The position numbers and the translations under genes were made by a program. The notes under the pieces were generated by a model that worked only from the letters and a program-made list of their open reading frames with translations, was not told where the DNA came from and searched no databases. Source: Diphasiastrum complanatum (taxonomy: Eukaryota > Streptophyta > Lycopodiopsida > Lycopodiales > Lycopodiaceae). From it: 64,000 nucleotides of DNA. The DNA is taken from assembly GCA_029204225.1 (NCBI GenBank), contig CM055097.1, positions 32,390,802 to 32,454,801 on the forward strand. The letters run 5' to 3'. Each line of letters opens with the position of its first letter. The first letter of the stretch is position 1. Below are positions 35,601 through 45,602 of the stretch, in pieces.

Positions 35601-36938
35601 TACCAAAAGCAAAGGGGACAACCAAGAGATAAAAAGTAAAATCGGTCAAATTCAATCAGAAACATTGACATGGGCTGATAAGGTAAAATGTTCTTCGCGT
35701 GAAAATCAAGATATATCTTTGTTAAAAACTCTCTGAAAAAGTCTACTATGTGTCACGATATGCCACCAAACAAACCCAGATTCAACACTAGCATATCCAG
35801 ATACATTTTGCATTGATTATTCTATGTTCACTATGAAAATTACGTGTTGTAGGATGTTTTTCTTTGTGCCATCCTTAAATGTAACATACACCAACTTATG
35901 AATAATCAAAAAAGGATATAAACTCAAACTAGCCATCAAAAAAACAATTATGCTTTCCAAAGATAATATAACAATCGCATTACACAATAAATCCACAAGT
36001 CGTGAGTAACAAAACTTACTTCCATTCACTAGAATAATTAAGAAGGGGGTAAGGCCCAGACTTGAGGGCGTTCCACGTGGGAGGGTGGGACCCTGAGGGC
36101 AAAGCCATGACCAAGAGAAAAGGCCCAAGGCCTTGGGCCTCCCTGGTGTAATGCCGAAGTGTGGGTTGTTTTTTGAAAGCTACTTTGTATTTCATGGAAA
36201 TTTCTAGAGAACTAAATATCTGCCAAAATTTTCATGTGGACAACCAATGACTATGAGCTATGTGGCAGTCAGTCATTGGCTGTCCACAGGAAAGTTTTGT
36301 TGAAAGTTTATGGCTCTTATCGTTCTCTCATTAGCTGTCCACATGAAACTTTTGGTGTACGGTTTTAGTTTCGGCATCAGATGTAAATTGAGCCCAGATG
36401 TAAATTGTGCTATTTCAGGTGACTGCAAAAGGGAAAAGGAGCACTTGGCATTACGGTAATGGAATCAAGTAAATGCCACTCCAATGTGAAACCAAAAAGA
36501 AATTGACCAACATCTGATTATGGCAGTGAGTGGCACCTGTGACAATGAGTCAAATGTTTTGTACGCATCAATCACCTCATGCATAACAGCCAGTGAAAGT
36601 GCATTCAGAACCTTTGGTCTATTCAACAAAACCACACCTACAGCCCCATTTTCCACCAGCTCTGCTTTGATGTATTTATAATCTTTTCCTTCCAAAGGAG
36701 CACCATCAACCTCAACAGCAGTTTCTTCTGCAGATTTACTCTCTTGATTGAAACATCGTGGTGATAGGAATGATCCTTTCTTTCCGTGTTGTGGCAGCTC
36801 AGTTAAGGTTTGAGAAAAGCCTAAAAAAACCCTAAAACTGTCGCGCGAGGAAAAAAGCAAGCCCTCTCTCATGCCGTGTGAACGAGAGTGATATTGAACA
36901 GGATAGGATGCTTCAAAATGCTTCGTAATATTGAACAT
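26654..36938 (-). CDS. Enoyl-CoA hydratase, mitochondrial short-chain type (ECHS1-like)
   Basis: Five-part reading with four coding exons: 36938-36537, 28035-27872, 27466-27235 and 26896-26654, all with GT/AG borders and compatible phases, giving about 346 residues. The first exon holds an Arg/Ser-rich presequence (about residues 1-75) suited to mitochondrial import, then [16 protein letters not shown]. Exon 2 carries KAFAAGVDI (oxyanion-hole region). Exon 3 carries YALGGGCE and FGQPE, placing catalytic Glu197 and Glu217 twenty residues apart as in rat ECHS1 Glu144/Glu164. It ends [15 protein letters not shown]. The enzyme adds water to 2-enoyl-CoA in fatty-acid or branched-chain amino-acid breakdown. 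A second ATG at residue 23 is an alternative start. Intron 1 is 8.5 kb and full of relics. A crotonase paralogue with another substrate cannot be excluded. Confidence 0.88.
31981..32262 (-). other. Unrecognised 93-codon frame in intron 1
   Basis: The frame includes [21 protein letters not shown] recognise no domain. It lies on the gene's own strand within intron 1 and could be chance or part of the decayed insertion that holds the B3-like fragment. Confidence 0.15.
32589..32960 (-). pseudogene. Possible B3 DNA-binding domain fragment
   Basis: The 123-codon frame contains [20 protein letters not shown] followed by [17 protein letters not shown]. The order 'P..F....G......... P.G......' resembles the first strands of REM-type B3 domains (IP..F...YG......L..P.G..W.V). 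The Trp expected near the second half is absent. B3 domains are plant transcription-factor modules. Here it would be an intronic fragment, perhaps carried in with a transposon. Low certainty. Confidence 0.3.
33830..34870 (+). mobile_element. Chromovirus pol relic: integrase plus chromodomain
   Basis: Reading across frames on the plus strand gives a zinc-region remnant ([16 protein letters not shown]), RQNVIKAIT near [12 protein letters not shown], then [14 protein letters not shown] and [10 protein letters not shown] of the integrase core, and a chromodomain-like end ([16 protein letters not shown], about 34750-34800, with the ATW motif). The DDE residues are mostly gone and stops are frequent. 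It lies antisense within intron 1 of the hydratase gene and is more degraded than the nested elements elsewhere. Confidence 0.6.
35295..35736 (+). other. Unrecognised frames, one coiled-coil-like
   Basis: The frame 35386-35736 encodes a Glu/Lys/Gln-rich 116-residue stretch ([18 protein letters not shown]) likely to be helical. An overlapping 61-codon frame starts at 35295. No family was recognised. It might be a gag N-terminus of the neighbouring decayed element. Confidence 0.25.
36121..36140. repeat. Perfect 20-bp palindrome
   Basis: AGGCCCAAGGCCTTGGGCCT is its own reverse complement. It lies in a GC-rich patch (36050-36150) within intron 1. Confidence 0.9.
36222..36355. repeat. Fold-back repeat with a third arm
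   Basis: Arm TTTCATGTGGACAACCAATG (36229-) pairs with CATTGGCTGTCCACAGGAAA (36274-) around an 18-20 base loop. A third, partly matching arm (CATTAGCTGTCCACATGAAA) follows at about 36329. This is MITE-like and lies 180 bp from exon 1. Confidence 0.7.
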
Positions 36939-37480
36939 CCGCCTTGCTGTGAAACGACAAAGAGATTCATAAGAAAGCTATCCTCATCACCGAAAGAAAA
37001 ACATGGTAAAGTTGAAACACGTCCAGGTTCACTGAATTTCAATTAAAAGCATTCATATTTCGCTCATTCTGAAAAATGGATCGATCACCGACGCCATTAT
37101 TCAAATAGCTACAAAAATACAAATACGAAATCTTCGAGCTTCATGGAAGAACTGGACAAGATTCTTAAGTAGAAGATAGAATTGGAAAAGGAGAAAGTTA
37201 CAGTAGCACTGGGATCCATGAGTTGCAAGGCCACCCAGAGCTCGCATAGCTTTTGCACCGATTTGTGCAGCCATATCTCTCTCTCTCTCGCTCTCTCTCC
37301 TATTGTCTCTGTACTCGGTACTGTATTGCTAGTTTTCCTGAACTTTAGGGCTCGTCTCTCTCTAGTACATTGCTAGCTCCCCTAAGCCTTAGGGTTCCCG
37401 TTCTTTTCTTTGAACTATAGAACCCTAACTTGTTTTGTATGTCCTTAGTTTCTACCTCTCACTTTATCTAGCTAGTAAGC
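36939..37480 (-). promoter_or_regulatory. Upstream region of the enoyl-CoA hydratase gene
   Basis: The 500 bp upstream of the ATG contain a CT-rich tract at 37276-37308, which on the coding strand reads as a GA repeat, often found in plant core promoters and 5' leaders. I see no convincing TATA box. TSS not determinable. Confidence 0.4.
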
Positions 37481-37524
37481 CTAAACTTTAGGGGTCCCAT
37501 GTCTAAACTTTAGGGGTCCCATGT
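37481..37524. repeat. 22-bp tandem duplication
   Basis: CTAAACTTTAGGGGTCCCATGT is repeated exactly at 37481-37502 and 37503-37524. The surroundings have scattered AACCCTAA/TTAGGGTT words. Confidence 0.95.
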
Positions 37525-38092
37525 CGCCTAAGTGTTTAAACCCACTCTCGTTTTAGGGTTTAAGATTGTTTTGTGTTTTTTTCTCATCTCTCTTTGATTG
37601 TGGGGAAAATGCATAGCCCAACATTCCTTGCACCTCAAGGTTATTTAATTTTTAAGGGTATCACACTAGTCCTATAGAGTGACATGTCTTTGCTAGTGGT
37701 AGTTGTCATAAGTAGTGGCTAAAAATCACAATGGTGAATTTGCATGGTGCTAGTAGTGACTCATAGGACAGAGTGGGAATGATGTGGCCCAGTTAGACTT
37801 ATCATGTGTCCCAATGAGGTGTAACATTTTATTCTTAGACGGAGGAGCCTTGAAGGATATAAGTATAACCATAGGCTTTCTCGTCATCAACGAGCCAACT
37901 CCAACCTGATTTAATCCAAATCTTCTGGAGATGCTCGTACTTCTTCAAAGCTTCATCTCCTACAGAGCAGCACTTTACAAAAAGTTCCACATCTACAAGC
38001 TGCACCAACTTTGACTCCTCCAGCACCATAAGGAGCAGGGTCTTAACATTGCACTTGGCGTGGGACCGCCAAGTTCTTAACGGAGGGGATAA
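37525..38092. other. Sequence before the family-A LTR, ends in a purine tract
   Basis: ACGGAGGGGATAA at 38080-38092 directly precedes the LTR and looks like a polypurine tract, so this may be the 3' end of a family-A element's internal region. A minus-strand 91-codon frame (37835-38110) with WSWLVDDEKAYGYTYIL is protein-like but unrecognised and crosses the LTR edge. Confidence 0.4.
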
Positions 38093-38519
38093 TGTAGGCT
38101 GATATTCCAAGGAATATTCTAGCCATCCTGCGGAACATCTTTAAAAATACAAGCAGGATAGAATTTAAACGCAGAACTTGCCCATCAAGTTTAGGCTTTT
38201 ACTTTATCAGTAATGGCTTAAGTTATTCAGTTCTAAGTTTAAATTGCCATGGGCACTGCACATAGATAAAAGTTAGTCACAAAGGCCTATTGGGGGTTTG
38301 TCCCATGGCACCAGTGTGATTCAAAGTTAAGTTAGTCTATGTGGCTTACTTGTCCCACAGTGCATTTCTGTAAATGACCACCACTCCAAGTATAAATAGG
38401 AGTGGAAGAGTCCATTTTCAAGAAGAACCTCATTTGCAATACGTGCCTATCTTTCTCTCTGAGTGTTCTCCCTTGTGTGGTTTCATGTACTGTGTTACTT
38501 CACATTGTATTGTATATTA

Positions 38520-39290
38520 TGTGAAAAAATGCAAAAATAAGCTTGGTAGAGGCCAAAAATCTTGTATATAGATAAACACACATGTGTGGATCTTGTTCCC
38601 ACGTGTGAAACTAGTGTACTTGTCATGTACCATAATCATATATGTTGTACATATGATTTAATTTAAGTTCTACTGGCTAAAATGGCCAAAAACTAGTTTT
38701 GTAGACATATGACACATGGCATCAATCTATTGATTGCATGAGCCACATCCTTTCGTTAGATGTCATATCCCATGTGTGGAGGACAACTCACACGTGTGGA
38801 ATAAGCTGAAGTAGGCAAATTTTGACTTCTAGAAGATTTCCAAGTAGATCTCTATATAGAATATCATTATATGACAAAGCACCTTCACACATGTGGGATT
38901 AGAGGGATGATCAGTACCACGAGCTCTCACTTATTGTATATATAGAGCCACATTTGGCCAAAATCAACGTGACACACCAATCTTGGTTTTGGAAGCAATT
39001 TTGAGTGATTCTCTCCATTTGTCTACATTTGTTTTGATTGTTTTGAGGTTCTACTAATGTGTACTTGATTTTCAGGTTGGAGTCCGTACTCAGACAATGT
39101 TTCACACGTGTGAAACCAGAAAGTACACCTACCTTCAATTAATAATTGTTCTTGTTAGGATTTTGTGTCTAGAATTGATTTAGATTGATCCTAATCTCAA
39201 GTAGATTGATAGATCAAGTAATCTGACAACCAATGCCTCTTGAGGATCAGATTAGGATCCACTCTTGGTCCTTTTTGTACTTTTTGCACA
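38520..39290 (+). repeat. 5' LTR, family B
   Basis: 771 bp, with TATATATA at 38937-38944. It carries palindromic words of the form CACRYGTG at 38579, 38600, 38791, 38888 and 39105, including the perfect 16-mer TTTCACACGTGTGAAA at 39100-39115. Compared with the 3' copy it lacks about 62 bp near 38855. Confidence 0.9.
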
Positions 39291-39302
39291 TGGTATCAGG
39301 GC
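39291..39302 (+). promoter_or_regulatory. Primer-binding site, family B
   Basis: TGGTATCAGGGC directly follows the LTR. It differs by one base from the standard initiator tRNA-Met complement TGGTATCAGAGC. Confidence 0.85.
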
Positions 39303-40011
39303 CTAGTACAAGAGGTTTTGTTGAAATTGATAGGGTTGATCCAAATCAAGGCCAAAATTAGCAGTTTTTCAGAAACTAGTCAAATTTTGTGTAGCGAGTT
39401 GGATTTGATAGCTATCCTCAAAATTTTTTGTCCAGATCTTGTTGTGGGCTGTAGGAACCCTTTTCACACGTGTGAGGCCATACAGCTCCGGTTTTGACTG
39501 AGAAATTTCAAAAATTTGTAGAATTTGACTCACATACCCAATTTGAGTGATTTTTGGTGCAAAATCAAGCATTTTCTATAGCGAATCTTGGATTAGATCA
39601 GCCAAAAAATTAAAATTGAAGCTTGAGTTAGGAGCATTAAATGATTTTCTCTGATTTTTTGAGTGCATGTTGAAGTTGAGAGAGATTTTGCCAAAAATCA
39701 TAGATTAAGGAGTGATATGCAAGGTGAGAGGTTGAAATCTGTTGTACCATCACTCTAGATTTGTTCAAGAGTGATAGGGTCAAGTTTAGAAGCATCAATT
39801 TGCTAGAAAACATCTTTGGATCTGTCCTCCAAGTGAAACCTTTGAGAGTTTCTAGTGCATATAGAGCATCTATGCAAATCTTTTGTAAAATTTGACATAG
39901 ATTGGCTTCAATTGAGAGTTTTAGAAAAGAGATTGAGATCCAATTCACATTGTTCAACCCTACTCAATTTGTTTGAGTGATTGTAAGGTTTGAAAAGAGT
40001 CATTAAGGTGT
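39303..40011 (+). other. Leader of the family-B element
   Basis: There is no conserved frame. An isolated CACACGTGTG occurs at about 39467, as in the LTR. Confidence 0.5.
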
Positions 40012-40116
40012 CTATTTACATAGTCTTGAATCTTCAATAGCACGTGGGAGACAAAGTGGTCCAAACTATTTACATAGTCTTGAATCTTCAATAGCACGTG
40101 GGAGACAAAGTGGTCC
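40012..40116. repeat. 54-bp direct duplication at the gag-fragment junction
   Basis: The unit starting CTATTTACATAGTCTTGAAT occurs at 40012-40065 and again at 40066-40116. The copies are identical as far as they overlap. The second runs straight into the captured gag sequence. Confidence 0.9.
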
Positions 40117-40741
40117 CAGACCTGCTGCTGGGCAGTCCTTAGAAAGGTGCCCCTTCTCCATGCAGGAGAAACATAGCCCGTCGCTTTTAAACTTGCCGAA
40201 GTCCGCTCTCTCCAGCCAAGGGTGCTTCTTATTTTGCTCCAAAGGAGAAGCTTCGTCGACCATGTGCTCCTTGCCCTTTTTGAAAGAAGGGCCCGCAGAG
40301 GATTTGTCTTTGACTTCGGGCTTTGGTTGTTCTTTGCGGGTTACCGTGTGTGTATCGTCGAAAATCCGAGCGAAACGCACGGCATCCTCTAAGGACTATG
40401 GCTAATTACGACGTACCTCCAACTGATATTCCTTGGGCAAGCCCAAAATGAAATGCAGCTTAAGGAGTACCCCGTCTATGCCGTTAAAAAACCACGAAGC
40501 AGCCTCTTGAAAGTCTTGCAAGTAGACGTCCAAGGGCTTCGTCCCCATTTGTAACGTGGCAAATCGACGATAATATTCAAAATCATCTAGGACAGGCATA
40601 AAGACAGCCTTAAAGGCTACCTAGAAGTCATCCCAAGTGGTTGGGACTGTAGTTCGGTCTTTAAGGTCCTGCCACCAAGAATACGTCTTACTACGTAAAA
40701 ACATGATGATCGTCGAAATACGTGAGCTATATGGTAGATCG
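40117..40741 (-). pseudogene. gag: Gag fragment of a chromovirus inside the copia composite
   Basis: Minus-strand frames give IIMFLRSKTYSWWQDLK, FATLQMGTKPLDVYLQDFQE, HFILGLPKEYQLEVRRN and the knuckle CFSCMEKGHLSKDC. This is the same domain order as the chromovirus gag at 10688-11774. TAG stops occur at 40404-40402 and 40398-40396; the second is at the same alignment position as TAG 11318 of the other copy. The fragment is cut on the right exactly at the family-E LTR and on the left just after the knuckle. Confidence 0.85.
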
Positions 40742-41391
40742 TGTGAAAGATTCAACTAGTTTCATCACATTTTGCTATATTTCCATATTTGGCATATTGA
40801 GGCCAAAACTTGTTTTAGACTTAGAGGTTGACTTTTCAAAGTTCATTAGTCTAAATTTCATTTGAATAAACACTTTTTGAAAGTGTGGGAAAGTTAGAAT
40901 GCGAGTTGGAGTAGATTTAAATTTGAATAGTTGGGTACATTGAATCTAGATCCAAAATTAGTAGGGTTAGCATTTTGGTGGGAAAGCCAAGTGGCCAAAT
41001 AGGGTTTGGACCTGTTATAAAAGGATGTAACTCGTGGAGAGAGCAATCTTCTCTCTTCTCTATCTCATTTCATGCTTATACATAATTCTCTTGGGTTCTA
41101 CTATCCATTGGTGCACTATCTTGGTGATTGCTTGCAATTCTATGTGTAGAATTATCTATATTTGCTATTTTTGGATCCACATGTGTGACATACAGTAGCT
41201 TGCTGGTTTTGTACGAACAACAACAGAACATAATCATTTTATTCAAGTTTGATCAAGTTCTATTGGTATTTGTATCTCATTTTGTGTGTAGATGCTGATT
41301 TTTCTACATTGGTGGAATTGGTAGTGTATTTCTCTTTCTAACCAAAGATCATTCAAGTAGATTGGATCTTAAGGATATAAAATCTTTCACA
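40742..41391 (+). repeat. Second copia LTR (family E)
   Basis: This 650-bp block has terminal inverted ends TGTGAAAGATT and AATCTTTCACA. It holds a TATAAAAG box near 41016 and is followed at once by a primer-binding site. It abuts the gag fragment on its left, so family E probably inserted into a chromovirus copy. No matching 3' LTR is present. Confidence 0.85.
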
Positions 41392-41403
41392 TGGTAACAG
41401 AGC
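41392..41403 (+). promoter_or_regulatory. Primer-binding site, family E
   Basis: TGGTAACAGAGC immediately follows the LTR, one base from the initiator tRNA-Met complement. Confidence 0.85.
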
Positions 41404-42106
41404 TTGTGTTTCAGGTTATGAAGGAGGAAATCAGATCTATCAATGATTTGGTGAAAATATCAAGTCTAGAGCATGCTACAAATGTGTAGAGAGAGATCCA
41501 ATTTTCTAAGAGTTCCTTCCTTTGTAGAGGGCAAGATCTAGAAGCTCATATTGTGTGGAAAGTTTGTCTTCTCCTAAGTGATCAAATCTTTCTAAGTGGC
41601 ATTAGCTCTTTGAAGCACAATATCTTAGTGAGAAAAATCACAACTTTTGATTTTAAAATTCATTCCAAGTCTTAAAAGGTAGAGTAATTGGTGGAATCCA
41701 ATAGGAGTGATTGAATTCAATTTGTTGAGCAAAAATTGACATAGCAAATTAGTTCTATTCAACTTTCTTTGTGAGAGTGTGAGGGTCAATTGTGATCCCA
41801 TTGGATGTCTAGAATGAGGAGGAGTCCATATTTGAGTATTCATGCACGGGTGAGACCTTTGTGAATCTCTAGTTGTCTAAATTTTTTAAGCTTTGTGAAA
41901 AATTGGTGGTATAGTTTGTTTTCAAATCAAATCAAATTCATTCTAAATCTCAAGAGTGAGATTATTTGGGTCAAGAGTTTGTGATTTAATTCAAAGATTG
42001 TGTGCTTTTGTCTTAGTGATCAAACCAAAGTTTCCAAGTGACTAGTCATTAGTGTGAAGATTGATTCTTAGGTTTGTGAGCTAGATCTTTTGTAGATCCT
42101 TCTAGA
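41404..42106 (+). other. Internal leader of family E
   Basis: AT-rich, with no conserved frame seen before the zinc-finger region. Confidence 0.45.
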
Positions 42107-42523
42107 TTGTTGAAGATGTTCAAATCTAGTCTCTTGAGAGTCACAAATTACATTTGTAGAATCATATCACAGGTTTTTATTCACATAGTATCAATAGGTG
42201 GCATCCTATTGAAGGAAAGAAAGGATCCTAAGTGCAACCTTTGTGGCAAGGGAGGATATATTTTCTCAAGATGCTACAAAAAGAAGACCAATCCATCCAA
42301 GGAGAACCAAAGCAAGGGGGCCGAGGTGAAGGATGGAGCTTCAAGTTTGAAATGCAAATACAAGAAGGACAAGTCCAAGGAAAGGTGTTTCCTTTGTGGA
42401 AAGGTGAATGAGGCTTGGAGTCTCACAAGGACTTGCAAGATTTGTCTTCAAGAGTCCATCACAACACATGTCAAATCTTTAGAGATTAAGGAGTGTATTG
42501 TTTGGTTCAAGATGCAAAGATAG
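42107..42523 (+). pseudogene. gag: Copia gag-like zinc-knuckle region
   Basis: The frame has CNLCGKGGYIFSRC, a CX2CX4HX4C knuckle with His replaced by Tyr, in a Lys-rich context. A second, partial one (CFLCGKVNEAWSLTRTC) follows. This is the nucleic-acid-binding end of a copia gag. The capsid part upstream is not recognisable. Confidence 0.55.
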
Positions 42524-42999
42524 ATGTCACTTTCATGAAAGTAACTTGGATTTATTCTATGTCTTTGGAAAGTATTTTGCCTGGAACTTTAGATAAGTCC
42601 AAACTTATTGTTATGATCCAAGAGAAATCAATCAAGAATAAGGAGCAGCAATCACAAAATAAAAATAGTTTCATTTATGCTATCATGTCAACTTATGAAG
42701 AACCATCTTGCTTTGAAGAGATTTTTGTATCTCAAAGGTGGATTAAGGCAATACTAGTTGAGTGTGATGCCTTAAAAGATAGCAAAATATGTTTTCCTTG
42801 TAAGCCTACATTAGTTATGAAGTCAAGGAAATGGAAATATCTTCATAATACAGGATCTTTTGGTTTCAATAAGATCATGAATGATGTGTTCATTCATAAA
42901 GATGAAAATTGTAAGTTTTCAATCTTAAAGCCAAGTTGTAAACTTCTTATGAGAATAAGTGAAGTATCCAAAGTGGACATTATATCCATAAGCAAGTAG
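42493..42999 (+). pseudogene. Degenerate copia RT-like module, first copy
   Basis: The segment YEEPSCFEEIFVSQRWIKAILVE... continues to VMKSRKWKYLHNTG. It has the layout of the start of copia RT (EP..F.EA....W..AM..E, then K.V...WVFK..) but few key residues are intact. The tail NCKFSILKPSCKLLMRISE matches the next module. Confidence 0.45.
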
Positions 43000-43013
43000 T
43001 TAGCCTTATTGAG

Positions 43014-43817
43014 ATGGAAATACCTTTTGATTTCAATATTGGAAAAATCATGCCAAGTTGTGGTGATTCTTGGACTTCTAGCATAAGTAATCTTGATAAT
43101 CATAGGAAGTGCATATTCAATGGTCATACATGTTGTGATCATTATGAGACATGGAGGTCTCAGATTTCCATAAAAAAGGAGCACCATGAAGAGGATCTTA
43201 AGGAGTCATCTCAAGGTTCAAATATGCCAAGGATTGAGAAGGAGAGACCTTCTCAAATTGTGATTCAAAAAAGAAACTCAAGAAATATATTTGAATCCAT
43301 GTGGCTCACATTTCAAGGGAAAGAGAAGCATATCTCATGTGTACTTACTTCTCTTATGACATTTGATAAATCAATTTGCTTTAGTGAGATCATTGCATCT
43401 CAAAATTGGAGTAAAACCATACTAGTTGAGTATGAAGTCTCTCTTGAGAACATAGATGATGTTCTTAAAAGTTTGAAATTGATTTTAAATCAATTAGAAA
43501 GCAAATGGTTATTTCATCAAATGTATGCTCTTAAGTCATGTAAGAGCAAAAGTGATTTGTTCACTCATAGTTTGAAAATTTGTATTGAGGCAAATTGTAA
43601 ACTCTTTATGAGAGTAAGTGAATCATCTTCTAAAGACACTTATCTCCATAATGAAGTATTTAGCCTCATTGAATCTGAGATTAGCATGGTAAACAAGCAT
43701 GAAGATATATTGCAAACAGTTTGTTATTATAGCATGCATAGTCTTGCCAATTTGGATGAGACTGATTCTCTAGATCATGGTAACATGATGTTAGATCTTT
43801 GTGATCCTAATAAATAA
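43014..43817 (+). pseudogene. Degenerate copia RT-like module, second copy
   Basis: A 267-codon open frame. ICFSEIIASQNWSKTILVEYE parallels the first module's CFEEIFVSQRWIKAILVECD. IEANCKLFMRVSE parallels its KPSCKLLMRISE. Nothing resembles the RT catalytic box or RNase H. The frame runs almost to the polypurine tract. Confidence 0.45.
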
Positions 43818-44120
43818 AAAAAAAATCTTTATTTTCTCATGGAGGAGCATGCACATGAAAAAGGAGCAAGCCTCAAGGTCAAGCATCTACATGAAATTTG
43901 GAAGGGACCAATTTTGGAGGTGCTAGGATGGTGCAAGGCTCTCAAGTTCATCAAAGATGCCAACATCAAAGAAGCACTATCATGGATATGGTGATTACAG
44001 ATCAACATCAAGATCATTGGCTGATCTTCACACCTTTTGAACCAGCAAGAACCAATTCAGCCCATGGAGTCAAGTTCAAGATCATCATGTCTTCCATCAA
44101 GGTAGATTTACCAAGCTAGA

Positions 44121-44134
44121 TTTTTGAGGAGGAG
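44121..44134 (+). promoter_or_regulatory. Polypurine tract, family B
   Basis: TTTTTGAGGAGGAG lies directly before the second family-B LTR. Confidence 0.8.
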
Positions 44135-44794
44135 TGTGAAAAATGCAAAAATAAGCTTGGTAGAGGCCAAAAATCTTGTATATACATAAACACACATGTG
44201 TGGATCCTGTTCCCACATGTGAAACTAGTGTACTTGTCATGTACCATAATCATATATGTTGTACATATGATTTAATTAAAGTTCTAGTGGCTAAAATGGC
44301 CAAAAACTAGTTTTGTAGACATATGACACATGGCATCAATCTATTGATTGCATGAGCCACATCCTTTGGTTAGGTGTCATATCCCATGTGTAGAGGACAA
44401 CTCACACGTGTGGAATAAGCTGAAGTAGGCTAATTTTGACTTCTAGAAGATTTCCAAGTAGATCTCCATATAGAAGGAAAATGGACCAAAAGTGCTCAAA
44501 ATAGAAGGTTTTGTCCAAGTGTGAGTTTTGCATGATGAATCATCATATGACAAAGCACCTTCACACATGTGGGATCAGAGGGATGATCAGTTCCACAAGC
44601 TCCCACTTATTGTATATATAGAGCCACATTTGGCCATAATCAACGTGAGACACCAATCTTGGTTTTGGAAGCAATTTTGAGTGATTCTCTCCATTTGTCT
44701 ACATTTGTTTTGATTGTTTTGAGGTTCTATCAATGTGTACTTGATTTTCAGGTTGGAGTCCGTACTCATACAGTGTTTCACACATGTGAAACCA
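44135..44794 (+). repeat. 3' LTR of family B, interrupted
   Basis: Starts TGTGAAAAATGC and follows the 5' LTR to GTGAAACCA, where the OTA gypsy LTR begins. The interruption lies just after the palindrome TTTCACA(C/T)GTGAAA. Confidence 0.9.
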
Positions 44795-45552
44795 TGTAGT
44801 GGGTTTCTTTCCTTGCCTAACCTGAATCCAAGATCTAGTCAATCTAGCATCAAAGAGACGGAGTTAGTTGTCACGCAGAGGTTTGTTCCCATGAGAGCAA
44901 TAGTATAGTTAAGATTTCAACATGAATGGAGGATCTAACACTAACATCCATTAACACTAAGCATTAACACTACATCCATTAACCCTACTTCCATTAACCC
45001 TAAATCCACAACAATGATAGAAACTTACTCTTCTCTCTCTCCTTTTCTCTCTCACAAAAAGCATAAGAAATAGCAATCCCAATAATGATCAAATCCAACA
45101 ATTAGCAAATACAAAGGAAGCATGAGAAATGGAGGAAAAGAGAGGAGGAGCAAGGATATTCATCAATCCATTTCTAAAGAGAACCAATCTGCTTTATTGA
45201 AATGAGAAAATGAACATGAGGAGCAACTCGAGTTGGTCCTTTTTTATAGTAGAGAGGAGGACCCTGGCCTCTGAATCCTATTGGTCGAGTCCTGCCTCTC
45301 TTTTTATTCAAATTTTAAAAAGTGTGGGAACCATCAAAATTGGAAGGAAACCCAACTTTATTCACTAACTTGACATTTAGGCCTTGCGACATTAAAAGTC
45401 CGCAAAAAGGCCTAAAGTCATTTATTAACTTTTAACTAATCAATCAAATAACTATGTGATCATCGGGTTGGACTTACACACGCAGGGTGCCAAATCCCTC
45501 TCACTTATTAACTAGGGTTAGGGTTGCCTTGGGATCCGCAAACCCTCCAACA
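44795..45552 (-). repeat. 3' LTR of OTA gypsy copy 2
   Basis: 758 bp, on the minus strand from TGTTGGAGGG to CCCACTACA. Preceded (minus) by a GGTGGGGGATAC polypurine tract at 45553-45568. Confidence 0.9.
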
Positions 45553-45602
45553 GTATCCCCCACCAAAACTGGTGGCGATCCCACAAAACCTGCAATATGC
45601 AG

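Larger units (their letters stand above)
28036..36536 (-). other. First intron of the enoyl-CoA hydratase gene, 8.5 kb
   Basis: Donor CAG|GTGCCA at 36536 and acceptor TTGATCAG|GTTGG at 28036 are both in phase 0. Besides the relics listed separately, 28040-31980 and 32960-33800 are AT-rich with no recognised content. Confidence 0.8.

Noticed and set aside
37835-38110. 91-codon minus frame as a conserved gene
   Set aside because: It crosses the edge of a repeated LTR, and no family could be recognised; kept only as a note in the spacer entry.
38093-38519. Family-A repeat as a DNA transposon end
   Set aside because: TGT...ACA ends, a TATA box inside and a preceding purine tract fit an LTR better than a terminal inverted repeat.
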